A DNA stretch of 64,000 bases from Pontiella desulfatans (GCF_900890425.1 NZ_CAAHFG010000001.1:744001-808000); one strand, 5' to 3'; counted from the stretch's first letter, positions 9,428 to 19,403 are shown. Notes: generated from the letters alone by a model not told the origin. A program made the numbers and translations.

Positions 9428-11041
9428 ATGATGAAATGGAAGTATATTGTAAGTGCAGTCGTGGCAGTATCTACGGGGTCCGCAATGGCGGAACAGGGAA
9501 TTATCAGCGTCAACTATGCGGCGAATACTGCTAATGCTGACCAAACCATCGATGCCGGAGAAACCTATGGAATTTCGGCCCTGGGTACGGTGGTGAGTAA
9601 CTGGCATAATGTTGGATACAATGCGGTGGGTGATGCAATCTGGGATGATGGCTCAACCAGCACCGTAGGTGCTGTAGTGAGTGCACCCGGCGGGATGTCG
9701 ACGCATCATGGAACTAACACCAATATGGCCAATACCGTCCTGTATGCCGGGCCTACGCGTTGGGGAGGGAACGATCCCTCATTTACCATTTTCGGGATGG
9801 CCAATAATTTCTCAAACGGGTACAGCGTTATCGTCTATTTGACCGGTAAGAGCTGGTCAGGGGATGCGACGATCAGCGACGGTACGACTACGTACTACTA
9901 TAATACTCCCAATACGTACGCCACCAACTTGATTGAGACCACGAACACGACAGGGGTAACTGTTCCTCAGGCGACCTATGCCGTCTTTAAAAACCTCAGT
10001 GCAAATGCACTTCAATTTACGCTGAGTGGTGTTGCTAATGGGACCTCCATCGGAGGCTTCCAGATTATCGGTGAAAAGGGATCCTTCGAAGTGCCGCCTC
10101 CGGCCGGTGTTGTTGCCGGCTGGGATGCCGGAGCTACACTCAGTTATAAACTGCCCGACGCGGTCGGTAATATGTGGGGCGGCCCCTGGCCGGCCAATGC
10201 CTTTGCAGGATCACTGGACGGCACCTTTGGAACCCAGGCCGGTGCCACGGATCTGTTCACCATGTCGACTGTGCTCAATAACGTGACAAACGGGAACGAA
10301 ACAATAAATATCACGGTCAGCTATGAAGATGCAGTTCCGGTGCGCATTGATTCTCTTCATTTTGACATTGGCCGACAATCAAATGCATTCGATACGGTAA
10401 CGCTCTATGAACTCACCGGGCCGACCACGAATGCTGTTACGAACCTGATCTACACCGCAAGCGGTCTTCCGGTTACGGGTTCAACGGGTAACTTTAATGA
10501 TATTGATATTATGCTGACCAATATTTCCGACAATGTGCTGGCCGACGGCCAAAACCTGCGGTTCCTGTTGGTGGGATCCGGCGCGGTATCCAATGATGCT
10601 AATATTTATCTGGATAATACCGCCTTCTTCGGGGAACCGATCAGTCATTATGAAGGCTGGGCTTATACTTATGGGGATATCGGTTCGGATACTGACGATC
10701 CGGATGGCGACGATCTGAATAACTTTGGCGAATATGCCTTCGGAGGAAATCCGACTAATGGAAACAACGTGGGTTATCTTCCCTATGCCGCAGGTCAGGC
10801 AACGGATGGCATGACCAACTATATTGAATATGTCTATACCAAACGGGTAACTGACGGCAGCTCGGTTAACTATAAAATAGAACAGCGGTTCGATCTGTCC
10901 TTAGGGGACTGGACCAACAGCACAGATGCTATTGAAATGGGAACGGGTATCGTGGTTTCCAACCAGTTTGAATCGGTTACCAACTGGATTCCGACGGATG
11001 GAAAAACGACTGAATTCCTGCGGGTAAATGCAGAACAGTAG
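9428..11041 (+). CDS. Secreted two-domain protein with C-terminal GGNPTNG module
   Basis: The start has a strong ribosome-binding site (GAGGAGA) and a signal peptide cut near AMA. Residues of about 20-210 start with IISVNYAANTA...ETYGISALGTVVSNW. This segment is paralogous to a central domain of the 11127 polypeptide (IISVNVFHNAG...ETYGISSLGTVVGNW), so it is a recurring non-catalytic module. A second beta domain begins at PPPAGVVAGWDAG (about 220), like the protein at the left edge. The last 115 residues carry the acidic DPDGDDLNNFGEYAFGGNPTNG module. No catalytic motif is seen. A glycan-binding or cell-surface scaffold role is inferred from the neighbours. Confidence 0.78.
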   Translation: MMKWKYIVSAVVAVSTGSAMAEQGIISVNYAANTANADQTIDAGETYGISALGTVVSNWHNVGYNAVGDAIWDDGSTSTVGAVVSAPGGMSTHHGTNTNMANTVLYAGPTRWGGNDPSFTIFGMANNFSNGYSVIVYLTGKSWSGDATISDGTTTYYYNTPNTYATNLIETTNTTGVTVPQATYAVFKNLSANALQFTLSGVANGTSIGGFQIIGEKGSFEVPPPAGVVAGWDAGATLSYKLPDAVGNMWGGPWPANAFAGSLDGTFGTQAGATDLFTMSTVLNNVTNGNETINITVSYEDAVPVRIDSLHFDIGRQSNAFDTVTLYELTGPTTNAVTNLIYTASGLPVTGSTGNFNDIDIMLTNISDNVLADGQNLRFLLVGSGAVSNDANIYLDNTAFFGEPISHYEGWAYTYGDIGSDTDDPDGDDLNNFGEYAFGGNPTNGNNVGYLPYAAGQATDGMTNYIEYVYTKRVTDGSSVNYKIEQRFDLSLGDWTNSTDAIEMGTGIVVSNQFESVTNWIPTDGKTTEFLRVNAEQ

Positions 11042-11066
11042 AATGGTTTGATCAGTCGAGAGAAAG

Positions 11067-11096
11067 CACTGTCTGGAAACGGGCAGTGTTTTTTTT
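11067..11096 (+). terminator. Rho-independent terminator after the 9428 gene
   Basis: The stem CACTGTC/GGCAGTG (one G-U pair) with an eight-base loop is followed by eight consecutive T's. It lies 26 bases after the stop codon and separates the PEP-CTERM operon from the sulfatase-agarase gene. Confidence 0.8.
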
Positions 11097-11126
11097 AAGA
11101 ACTATGTAAAAGAGTGGAGAGAGAAG

Positions 11127-14100
11127 ATGTGGAAAAGAATTGCAGCATTGTCTGCAGCCTTATTCATTGCGGTTGCCGGATATGGACAGGTTTCCAGCGA
11201 CCTGAATGTCGTTCTGATTATCTGCGATGATCTGAATGATTATGAAGGCTTTTTCGGCGGGCATCCGCAGGCGCTGACGCCGAATATGGATGCGCTGGCG
11301 GCTTCCGGCATCACCTTCATCAATGCCCACAGCAGCGCACCCATTTGCGCCCCCAGCCGTTCATCCTTTATGACGGGCATATACCCGCACACATCCGGCA
11401 ACTATGCCTTTGGCACATGGTATGAAAATGAGGTGCTGAGCAATTCAAAAACCCTGATGCATTATTTCCGCGATAACGGCTATGGCGCTTACGGTACCGG
11501 AAAAATAATGCATCACCGCCTGAATAGTGAATGGACGGAATACGGTAGTTTTGGCCGAGCCGGGCCGGTGGCGTTTGACGGGACCGATGTCGCGGCTCAT
11601 CCGGGCGTACCGTCACCGTTTAATGAAATCGGCATTCTGAATGGAACGGTCTGTTCGCTGACCAATGTTCCGAGTGTCAACGGTTATACGGGTTGGTATA
11701 ATTCCAACTGGGCCGGTTCGGGACCCTATCACTACATTGATGATACGAATCGTGATCCCATGCAGGACGAAGAGTCGGCTATCTGGGCGACGAACAAAAT
11801 TGCACAGCTCGATGCGCAGGGTACGGACACTAATTTTTTCCTTACGATTGGTTTTTCAAATCCGCACACCCCGCTCGTTGCACCCCAGAAATATTTTGAT
11901 CTGTTTCCGACCAATACGCTGGTGCTGCCGCCGCGTATTTCAAACGATTTGGCCGACTGTTATTTTACAGATAATTTCGGTACCAATACCGGCGGTCAGG
12001 TTGCATACCGGGCCATGCAGGATTCCTGGCCGACCTTTGAAGCGGGGCTGAAAGTGTATCTTCAGGCCTATCTGGCCTGTGTAGCATTTGTTGATGACCA
12101 GGTCGGCGTCGTAATGAATGCCCTCGACAGCAGTCGCTTTGCATCCAATACGATGGTGATTCTTACCAGCGATCACGGCTATGATTTCGGAGAAAAGGAA
12201 AGCATTGCCAAAGACACGCTGTGGGAAAACAGCACCCGTGTGCCGATGGTCTTCCGCGTTCCCGGCCTTGAAGCCCAGGCTGGAAAGACGGTGGATGAAC
12301 CCGTCGCTTTGATTGATCTCTATCCAACGATTATGGATCTGTGCGGCCTTACCGGCGATACCAAAAAGAATGCCTCCGGTGCCGATCTGGATGGGCACAG
12401 CATGAAGCCGTTGCTGGTGGATCCGGATGCCGGTATCTGGACCGGTCCCGATGTGGCCCTTTCCATGGTCACGAGCTACGGCGGATTGCCGGAACAGCAG
12501 AACTATTCCGTTCGCTCGAAAAACTGGCGCTACATCCGCTATGAAGACGGGCAGGAAGAACTCTACGACACGACGAATGACCCGCACGAATGGACGAATG
12601 TGGTCGATTCGGCCGATTCGGCCGTGCAGGCCAAGCGTGATGAAATGGAGGCAGAACTCTTTACATTGGTTCCCGGGTTTCTTTCAACAAACGATAACCT
12701 GTTAAACGATCCCGGTTTTGAAAGTATTTCCGTCTCAGAGCCCGATGCGGGAACTGCCCCCTGGTTTAGCATTAATGAAGATAATGTGTGGTCCTATCGT
12801 CAGGACGGAGCCTATAAACATTCCGATACGCAGTCTTTGACCTTTAAGCAGGTGTGGGATGTCGGGTCGGTCGCACAGAATCTCCCGGTGCCTCTGGCCT
12901 CCAACACAACGTATCATGCCTCATTCTGGATGCTCAGCCATAGTCCCGGAGCGCTCAATGGGTCATCCACCATTGAACTTGAGCTGTTCAGTTGTCCGAC
13001 GGTTGATGGAACCTACTCGCATAGAGGATCCTTTGTGGTGGGTCAGAACAGTACGTCGAATACATGGGAACAGTTCTCCGGTACGATTGATGAAGCTGCA
13101 CTGGCCGGTTTTGAAGGAGAGTTTCTTCAATTCCGAATTTCACGCCCTGCCGGTGGAATTAAATACCTGATCAATGTGGATGATGTGGTGTTAACCGCTG
13201 AATCGATTGCACCGCCTGAACCGCCGTCTTCCACCAATACCGGCAATATCATCAGTGTGAATGTCTTTCACAATGCGGGGCCGGGCTGGAACTTTGATAA
13301 AGAAACGCTCGAAACCAATGAAACGTATGGTATCTCATCACTGGGCACGGTTGTGGGAAACTGGAATAACACCAATGCCGCGATGTCCAACCTCGTATGG
13401 GAGGATGGTAATCCAAGCTCGGTAAGTTTCTCCAAATCGGCAAGTACCTATGCGACCTGGAAAGCCGCTCACAATGACACGCCTTTGCGGGCCGGTGTCG
13501 TGGCCTGGACCAATGGGTCGGCAACCGTCACCCTGAATAATCTTAATGCCAATTTTACCAACGGCTATGCCGCGATTGTGTATCTGAGCGGTGAAGAGGC
13601 CAATGCCGGTGCGCGAATTAGCGACGGTACCTCGACCTTCTGGTATAAAACGGCGACCCCGGCATCGGGAATACTTACACGAACCTTCGATATAACAGAC
13701 GCGGATGGAATCGATGAAGCCAGCTATGCGGTATTCGGCAGTGCGGCCAATCCGCTCACGAACGATGTGGTAACCCTTACGCTGGATAGCGCGATGGGCG
13801 GTTCGGCCTTTATCAGTGGTGTACAGCTCATCGAAGCGTCATCCGTTCCCATTGTTGAACCGACTCTTTCCGATCTGTCGTTAATCGATTTTGACAGCCC
13901 GCTCAGCCCCGGGCAGTTGGTGGTAGAAGAGGGGGGCGCGACCGTGGTTTCATCGAACGGCACCAGTGCATTGCAATTGACCGCTGCCGTGGGGGAACGG
14001 GTTAAGGTTCGACTTCGCCCGGCATCGGGGAGCTGGGACTTGATGGATTATGTCAATATGACGATGGATTTCCAAAATCCAGGCAATAATGAAGTCTGGG

Positions 14101-16943
14101 TTCGTATTCTGATTAAAGATTCCAGTACAGGTGCAAACGATATCTTTTATATGCCCAGCTGTTCGCACAATGCCTGGGTGCAACCGGCCGAAACGCGTAT
14201 CTTTAATGCGATGATGCCGAGACACAAGTTCAAGGGTCCCGGCCAAGTGCCAGGATATACTGACCTGTTTCCTAATATGAATGGTCTGCCGCATGCCCAG
14301 CCGCTCGTCTGGTATGGTGTGGATGTCTCGCAGATCACAGAAGTGGTCCTGCAGCTCGAACCGCAGGAGTATGCGCAGACGGTGCAGATTGATAACCTGC
14401 GCGGAAAGCGCCGTGCTGCGCCACTGGCACTGGAATCAGATCCTACAACGAACAGTACCTTCTTTCCGTTTATCGATGAATACTTCCAGTATAAGCATGA
14501 AGACTGGCCGGGAAAAATTTCATCCGATGCTGATCTGACAGCGGCGAAAGCGGCCGAAGATGCCGACATGGCCGCCCATCCAAGAACGATGGAATATAAT
14601 GAGTACGGCGGTTGGGCCAATGGGCCGACGCTACCGGCTACCGGTCATTTCCGGACTGAAAAAATTGATGGAAAATGGTGGTTTGTTGATCCGGCCGGTA
14701 AGTTGTTCTGGTCGCTGGGCTGCACGGATGTCGGACTGACCGAGGAGTTGATAGATGTATCCAGCCTGAAAAACCATTTCTATGAGGCGCTTCCTGCACG
14801 GAGCGATCCGGTGTATGGCGCATTTTATACCCCTACGGGTTCAGGCCTTCCTTCCGGGGACTATTTTAAATCGTTCTATCCCATCCTCTACAAAAAATAC
14901 GGTGCTGATTTTGAAACCGACTTTCACGAACGCTCACTTGAGCGCGCCCGCAACTGGGGGCTGAATACACTGGGCGCCTGGTCTGGTGGATCGAATGGCC
15001 AGCCGGCCGGACTGGAAACGCCCTACGTAAAAATTATTTGGACTCCGGGCGTTACGATACCGACTATGGACAAGCTGAATGATCCGTTTGATGCTGATTT
15101 CCGTAATGATGTGATTACTGCGATCGGGTGGACCGGCGATGCCAAAGACGATCCCTATTGTATTGGGTTCTTTGACCAGAATGAAATCGAATGGGGCAAT
15201 GATGCGGAACAGGAAGCACGCGATATCATGGAACAGTGCGGCTCCGGCCTCGCCGCCAAAGTGGCCATGGTCGATTTCATGGAGACGGCCTACGGCTCTA
15301 TCTCAGCCGCAAACGCGGCCTGGGGCTCTTCCTATGGAAGCTTTAACGACCTGCTGCCCGCGCTGGGTAGCGGAAGCTTTAACTGGTCTGGTGCCGGCGG
15401 GGATATGAAGGCTTTTTATGCGCATCTGACGGATACCTATTACCGTGAATTCCGGGCCGCAATGAAGTCGGTGGCTCCTCAGAAGCTTTATGTTGGAAGC
15501 CGGATTAAAGGATCGACCATGCTGAAGGAAGTTGCATCAGCAGCGGCTGCGCATTGTGATGTGGTCAGTTTCAATATCTACCAAAAGGACCTCTATGAAT
15601 TTCAGGGGGTAACGGCGGAGAATAAGCCGTTTTTCCCGGAAGATAAGCCGTTTTTTGTGGGCGAATTCAACTTCGGGGCACTGGACCGAGGGAAATTCTG
15701 GACGGGCATTGAATATGCGGCGGATCAGCGCAACCGCGGCGAGGCGTATAGGCATTATGTCCGCAGTGGACTTGAGGATCCGCGATGTGTCGGCGCGCAC
15801 TGGTTCTCCTATATAGATGGGCCGCTGGCCGGGCGACCTAAGGATTCCGAGAATGCCGCCAAGGGCCTGGTCGACGGCTGTGACACGCCGCATCAGTCGA
15901 TGGTGGATGCTATCCGCACGGTCAGTGCGACGATGTATGATTATCGCTATGCGGACTCTGTTTACACCCCCCCGGAAGTTTCGCCTCTATTGGCCAATTG
16001 GCAGTTTGACGAGGCGGCCGGAGCCATTTCTACAGCACACAACGCGGCCGGGTTGGCGGTGTGGACTGACGAGGCGGACTGGATGTTGAATGGTAATGGA
16101 CAGGCCGAGGTTTCAGGCGTGGTGAATGAGCGTCATGCCGCACCTTTTACAGCGGTAACAAATGGGAATGTCTTCATGCGGATTGACTATGCCGTGTGGA
16201 ACTTTGATGGCGACTGCCAGATCCGCGCCGGGTTTGAACTGGATAACCAGGAGGTGTATGTGCGGCTTCGAGGCCGGGCGAATAATGCCTTCTTCGGCGT
16301 GGGTAATGCCAACGATCAGGGTATCTCAGGGAATTCGGCTGACGGAATGAGCCTTATTCTGGGAGTTAATCTGGATGCAGATACCTTTTCGTTGTGGTGG
16401 GATGACGGGCGAAACGGAACGTACATGCTTCTTTATGCCGATACCGCGTTGAGCATTGCTGCGGCCTCGGTTGCTGCGCCGTATTTCCGAAATACGCAAT
16501 TCACCGGGGTAAATGCAGTCGGAATAGACATGCTGCTTTATGGTACGAATTTTAATGATGTTGCGAACTTCAGTCTTTCACCGTATCAAATCTGGATGTC
16601 GGGGTATCAGCTTACCGGAACTGATGATGACGGGGATGGTCTGAATAACCTCGCCGAGTTTGCGCTGGGCGGTAATCCGACGAACCCGTCTGAGAACGGC
16701 TATGTTCCAGTATTTGGAAAAGGGATGTCCAATATGGTCTATGTCTATCCGCGCCGCAAAGATGCCGGATTGACCTACTGGCTGGAGACCAGCACGAACC
16801 TGGTTTCCGGTTCATGGACCAATGCTGGATACAGCGAGATTCCGGATGTCGGGACATATGATATGGATTTTGAAGCGGTCACGAATGAAGTGCAGGACGG
16901 GGAACCGCAGACATTTATTCGCTTGCGGGTTAAAGAAGATTGA
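11127..16943 (+). CDS. Giant secreted sulfatase-GH50 agarase fusion
   Basis: This single 1938-residue secreted polypeptide has a signal peptide ending near GYG. Domains in order are as follows. The S1-type sulfatase spans about 25-520, with metal ligands DD in IICDDLND and the Cys-type formylglycine motif CAPSR at C74. A CBM4/9-like jelly roll starting LLNDPGFES spans about 524-695. The module shared with the 9428 protein spans about 705-905. The GH50 agarase spans about 917-1608, with FDQNEIEWG (E near 1348) and FVGEFNFGALDRGKFW (E near 1513). A LamG-like beta domain spans about 1620-1820, and the acidic GGNPTN C-terminal module ends the protein. All catalytic motifs are intact in both enzymes. 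It would desulfate and cleave a sulfated agar- or porphyran-like galactan. It requires a formylglycine-generating or anaerobic maturase encoded elsewhere. Confidence 0.9.
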   Translation: MWKRIAALSAALFIAVAGYGQVSSDLNVVLIICDDLNDYEGFFGGHPQALTPNMDALAASGITFINAHSSAPICAPSRSSFMTGIYPHTSGNYAFGTWYENEVLSNSKTLMHYFRDNGYGAYGTGKIMHHRLNSEWTEYGSFGRAGPVAFDGTDVAAHPGVPSPFNEIGILNGTVCSLTNVPSVNGYTGWYNSNWAGSGPYHYIDDTNRDPMQDEESAIWATNKIAQLDAQGTDTNFFLTIGFSNPHTPLVAPQKYFDLFPTNTLVLPPRISNDLADCYFTDNFGTNTGGQVAYRAMQDSWPTFEAGLKVYLQAYLACVAFVDDQVGVVMNALDSSRFASNTMVILTSDHGYDFGEKESIAKDTLWENSTRVPMVFRVPGLEAQAGKTVDEPVALIDLYPTIMDLCGLTGDTKKNASGADLDGHSMKPLLVDPDAGIWTGPDVALSMVTSYGGLPEQQNYSVRSKNWRYIRYEDGQEELYDTTNDPHEWTNVVDSADSAVQAKRDEMEAELFTLVPGFLSTNDNLLNDPGFESISVSEPDAGTAPWFSINEDNVWSYRQDGAYKHSDTQSLTFKQVWDVGSVAQNLPVPLASNTTYHASFWMLSHSPGALNGSSTIELELFSCPTVDGTYSHRGSFVVGQNSTSNTWEQFSGTIDEAALAGFEGEFLQFRISRPAGGIKYLINVDDVVLTAESIAPPEPPSSTNTGNIISVNVFHNAGPGWNFDKETLETNETYGISSLGTVVGNWNNTNAAMSNLVWEDGNPSSVSFSKSASTYATWKAAHNDTPLRAGVVAWTNGSATVTLNNLNANFTNGYAAIVYLSGEEANAGARISDGTSTFWYKTATPASGILTRTFDITDADGIDEASYAVFGSAANPLTNDVVTLTLDSAMGGSAFISGVQLIEASSVPIVEPTLSDLSLIDFDSPLSPGQLVVEEGGATVVSSNGTSALQLTAAVGERVKVRLRPASGSWDLMDYVNMTMDFQNPGNNEVWVRILIKDSSTGANDIFYMPSCSHNAWVQPAETRIFNAMMPRHKFKGPGQVPGYTDLFPNMNGLPHAQPLVWYGVDVSQITEVVLQLEPQEYAQTVQIDNLRGKRRAAPLALESDPTTNSTFFPFIDEYFQYKHEDWPGKISSDADLTAAKAAEDADMAAHPRTMEYNEYGGWANGPTLPATGHFRTEKIDGKWWFVDPAGKLFWSLGCTDVGLTEELIDVSSLKNHFYEALPARSDPVYGAFYTPTGSGLPSGDYFKSFYPILYKKYGADFETDFHERSLERARNWGLNTLGAWSGGSNGQPAGLETPYVKIIWTPGVTIPTMDKLNDPFDADFRNDVITAIGWTGDAKDDPYCIGFFDQNEIEWGNDAEQEARDIMEQCGSGLAAKVAMVDFMETAYGSISAANAAWGSSYGSFNDLLPALGSGSFNWSGAGGDMKAFYAHLTDTYYREFRAAMKSVAPQKLYVGSRIKGSTMLKEVASAAAAHCDVVSFNIYQKDLYEFQGVTAENKPFFPEDKPFFVGEFNFGALDRGKFWTGIEYAADQRNRGEAYRHYVRSGLEDPRCVGAHWFSYIDGPLAGRPKDSENAAKGLVDGCDTPHQSMVDAIRTVSATMYDYRYADSVYTPPEVSPLLANWQFDEAAGAISTAHNAAGLAVWTDEADWMLNGNGQAEVSGVVNERHAAPFTAVTNGNVFMRIDYAVWNFDGDCQIRAGFELDNQEVYVRLRGRANNAFFGVGNANDQGISGNSADGMSLILGVNLDADTFSLWWDDGRNGTYMLLYADTALSIAAASVAAPYFRNTQFTGVNAVGIDMLLYGTNFNDVANFSLSPYQIWMSGYQLTGTDDDGDGLNNLAEFALGGNPTNPSENGYVPVFGKGMSNMVYVYPRRKDAGLTYWLETSTNLVSGSWTNAGYSEIPDVGTYDMDFEAVTNEVQDGEPQTFIRLRVKED

Positions 16944-17053
16944 TTCGGGCCGTTTCATATAACCGAACGGCCTGAAACATGTCTGGAGTATGATGGAATA
17001 TTCATCCCGATCCGTTGGTTTATGGGTTGTTGAAATCCGCTGGCCGGAAGAAG

Positions 17054-17073
17054 CCTCCTATTAATTCTGATAG
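17054..17073. promoter_or_regulatory. Palindromic site, copy 3
   Basis: It is identical over 20 bases to 8538-8557. It lies about 110 bases after the end of the sulfatase-agarase gene, with no gene of the same locus downstream. It may have lost its target or may belong to a dispersed element rather than being an operator. Confidence 0.4.
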
Positions 17074-17464
17074 ATGTCATTTCCGGCATTCTCTGTCACT
17101 ATATATCCCAGTCTGAACTCCGACTGGATTTAATACTCCGGGAGGTAGGGGAAAGGCACTCTCGATGGAATGTTTTGAGGAGGCGATGGTGAATAGAAAA
17201 AAAAGGGGTCAGTCCTCGGATTTAAGTATTTTACTGCCACCCCTGCCATTTGTGACGCTGCTCCGTTCCCGCCATTCTTCCAATCTTTGAAAAAGCTTCT
17301 ACTGGATTTCGAGAAAGATACCAGTTCTATTATTTCATCATTTCTCAGCGCGGGGGAGTGGAGCAGGAACCAGTAATTTAATGTTCTAGATGCGGTCTCC
17401 CCCTTTCCTCGCACCCTGTCCCATTTCATAAATCCCTTGTTCCATTTTCTCTGCCCTCCGTGGG

Positions 17465-17775
17465 CAGGGAATTCTCCCTGATCCGAATCTTCTTTCTGCG
17501 AAATCAGCGTGATCAGCGGTTTAAACTCCCTCTCCGCGTCTTTGCGCCTTTGTGCAAAATAATCCTGCTGTTTTCTGTCCGCTGCCCTCCGTCCTCTGTG
17601 ATCCTCTGAGCCCTCTGTGGTGAAATTCTTCCCTTCGTGTTCTTCCCATCTTCGTGGTTAAACACCCCTTTGCGCCTCAGCGCCTTTGCGCGAAATAATC
17701 CCTCCGGTTTTCTCCATTTCTCTGTGGAAAATCACCCTTTGTGTCCTTCGATTCTTCGTGGTGAATCCACCCCCG
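17465..17775. repeat. Tandem of short CTTTGCG / CTTCGTGG phrase repeats
   Basis: There are about ten consecutive degenerate units with a T/C-rich plus strand, such as CTCCGCGTCTTTGCGCCTTTG, CCTCTGTGATCCTCTGAG, CATCTTCGTGGTTAAAC and CGCCTCAGCGCCTTTGCG. They match single arms of the palindromes found at 41612, 43494, 44671 and 61277, but here they are all in one orientation and do not fold back on each other. The stretch is non-coding. Confidence 0.65.
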
Positions 17776-17826
17776 TTTGAAAAAACATCTATAAGTAGGA
17801 GCATCTCTCTTTTTTGACGTGAGCAT

Positions 17827-18924
17827 ATGAACTTGATTCTAAATCGTAACTTTGAACTGCCCGCCGACGACTGGTATCAGCTCGCGCCGCTGGGCGAATT
17901 CCCGCACAACGGTGCCGGGATCACCCAGCTGATCGATTCCGACGCCTGCACCCGCATGGTAGCCGCGTTTGAAAACGCGCGCGGCCAGTCGGAAAACTTT
18001 CCCGGCCTGCTGATCGACTTTGATCACTTTTCCCTCGATGCCGAAAAGCATTCCGAAGCTGCCGGCTGGATTACGGATCTACAGTTCCGCGAAGGCGGGG
18101 ACTCCGCTGGCCTGTATGCCAACATCCGCTGGAGCGACATCGGCGAGGCCGCCGTAAAGGGCGGGCGCTATCGCTTCCTTTCGCCCGTATGGGCCAAAGC
18201 GGATTGTGAGGATCTTGGCGACAACCGCCTTCGCCCGGTTCGCCTGCTCAATGCCGCCGTTACCAACGACCCCAATTTGAAGGGAATTTTGCCCCTTTCC
18301 AATCGTTCCCCGCTTGTCCGCCATAGCCCTTTGGGCGACGGCGGATTTGAAAACGCTTCTTCTAATAAGAAACCCGATTTAACACAGGAGGAATTAATGA
18401 AAGCCATTGTCGATGCCTTGCTCAAGAAGCTGGATCTCCCGCCGGAGGCCGATGCTGAAGTGATTCAGTCCGCCATTGAAAACATCACTCCGCCCGCCGA
18501 AGTCGAAGCGTTGCTTAACCGCGCCGAAACCGCTGAAACTAAAATTACCGATCTCGAAAAGGCGCAGCTCGAAGCAGATGCCGATGCCTTTCTCGACGAA
18601 TATACCGACGTCATCGAAAACCGCGCCGAAGTCCGCGAGCAGTTTGTCGCCAACCGCACCGTAACCGAAGCCCTCTTCAAAAACCTGAAAACCCCCACGC
18701 CCCAGGATTCAGCATCAAGTATCCAGCATCGAGATTCCGCTACGCGGAAGCCCCTCCACAACCGCGATTCCAAAATCAAGGCGACGCATAATCGCGACGC
18801 CCAGCCCAGCGGCGAGGCCCGGGCCGTCAAGATCCGCAACCGCGCCAGCGAAATCCAGAAGACCGAAGGCGTGGGCTACACCGATGCCTTCCGCCGCGCC
18901 GAACAGGAGATGTCCGAAGGGTAG
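17827..18924 (+). CDS. Mu-like phage head protease/scaffold (I protein family)
   Basis: The 365 residues have the N-terminal protease domain typical of Mu gp I-like proteins: PGLLIDFDHFSLD, EAAGWI, YANIRWSD and YRFLSPVW (about 60-145). This is followed by a coiled-coil, acidic scaffold part (about 190-270) with EVEALLNRAETAETK. In phage Mu this enzyme cleaves scaffold during prohead maturation. It is followed by decoration and major capsid genes, as in Mu-like cassettes. Residues of about 297-330 (SIQHRDSATRKPLHNRDSK) are encoded by a run of repeat phrases (ATTCAGCATCAAGTATCCAG...) inserted in frame in the linker. No strong ribosome-binding site is visible before the ATG. Confidence 0.75.
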   Translation: MNLILNRNFELPADDWYQLAPLGEFPHNGAGITQLIDSDACTRMVAAFENARGQSENFPGLLIDFDHFSLDAEKHSEAAGWITDLQFREGGDSAGLYANIRWSDIGEAAVKGGRYRFLSPVWAKADCEDLGDNRLRPVRLLNAAVTNDPNLKGILPLSNRSPLVRHSPLGDGGFENASSNKKPDLTQEELMKAIVDALLKKLDLPPEADAEVIQSAIENITPPAEVEALLNRAETAETKITDLEKAQLEADADAFLDEYTDVIENRAEVREQFVANRTVTEALFKNLKTPTPQDSASSIQHRDSATRKPLHNRDSKIKATHNRDAQPSGEARAVKIRNRASEIQKTEGVGYTDAFRRAEQEMSEG

Positions 18925-19016
18925 GGCGTGCTCTCCGAGCGCGCCGTCCTGCAGCCATGAACCAATCAACCCTCACTCATCAATCATCAACCAAATAGAA
19001 ACCGGAGGTTTCCCCC

Positions 19017-19403
19017 ATGTCCCAAACCAATGTAAAAACCGGCCCTATCAAACATGTTTGCGCCACCGACCTGTCCGCAGCAAAAGATCGGCTGGTAAAG
19101 CTGACTACGACAGGGATGGCCCTGCCTCAATACGATGACCTTCCGCACTATTTGGTTTTAGAAGGCGCAGCTGCGGGGGAAACGGGTTCCTTCCTGCCGC
19201 TGTCACCGCTGCAGAATATTCGCGTCCCTCTCGTAGGAACCTGCGTTGCCGGTCAAACCCTCATCTTGAGCGAATCTTCCGGGGCCGTAAAGGTGATCGA
19301 TGCCGAAGCAGACTTTACCGAAGTTGGTATCGCGGAGGAGAGCGGAGTGGACGGCCAGCTCGTCCTTGTTCGCCCGATCAGCCCGCGCTACATCGTCACC
19401 TAA
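19017..19403 (+). CDS. Phage head decoration-like protein (DUF2190-like)
   Basis: This 128-residue protein has a good ribosome-binding site (CGGAGG). It is beta-rich and Gly/Val-rich, with no cysteine pairs or catalytic motifs. Its size, its position between the protease and the major capsid gene, and segments such as GTCVAGQTLILSES fit the small capsid decoration/stabilising proteins of Mu-like and lambda-like phages. The assignment rests mainly on gene order. Confidence 0.6.
   Translation: MSQTNVKTGPIKHVCATDLSAAKDRLVKLTTTGMALPQYDDLPHYLVLEGAAAGETGSFLPLSPLQNIRVPLVGTCVAGQTLILSESSGAVKVIDAEADFTEVGIAEESGVDGQLVLVRPISPRYIVT

Larger units (their letters stand above)
16944..17826. other. 883-base non-coding stretch with hairpin, operator-like site and repeat phrases
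   Basis: In order it contains: a hairpin directly after the sulfatase-agarase stop (GGCCGTT 16948-16954 with AACGGCC 16966-16972, no T-run); the third palindromic site (17058-17073); a segment beginning AAAAGGGGTCAGTCCTCGGA (about 17201) of a type often seen around dispersed elements; and a tandem of CTTTGCG/TTCGTGG-type phrases at about 17465-17775. No convincing gene is seen. A 99-codon reverse frame at 17130-17429 has no ribosome-binding site and no recognisable product. Confidence 0.55.

Noticed and set aside
17130-17429. 99-codon reverse-strand frame next to the GGGGTCAGTCCT segment
   Set aside because: It has no ribosome-binding site or recognisable domain and overlaps repeat-type sequence. 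It is treated as non-coding.
17465-17775. Possible CRISPR array
   Set aside because: The units are degenerate phrases of varied length without constant-length spacers or nearby cas genes.
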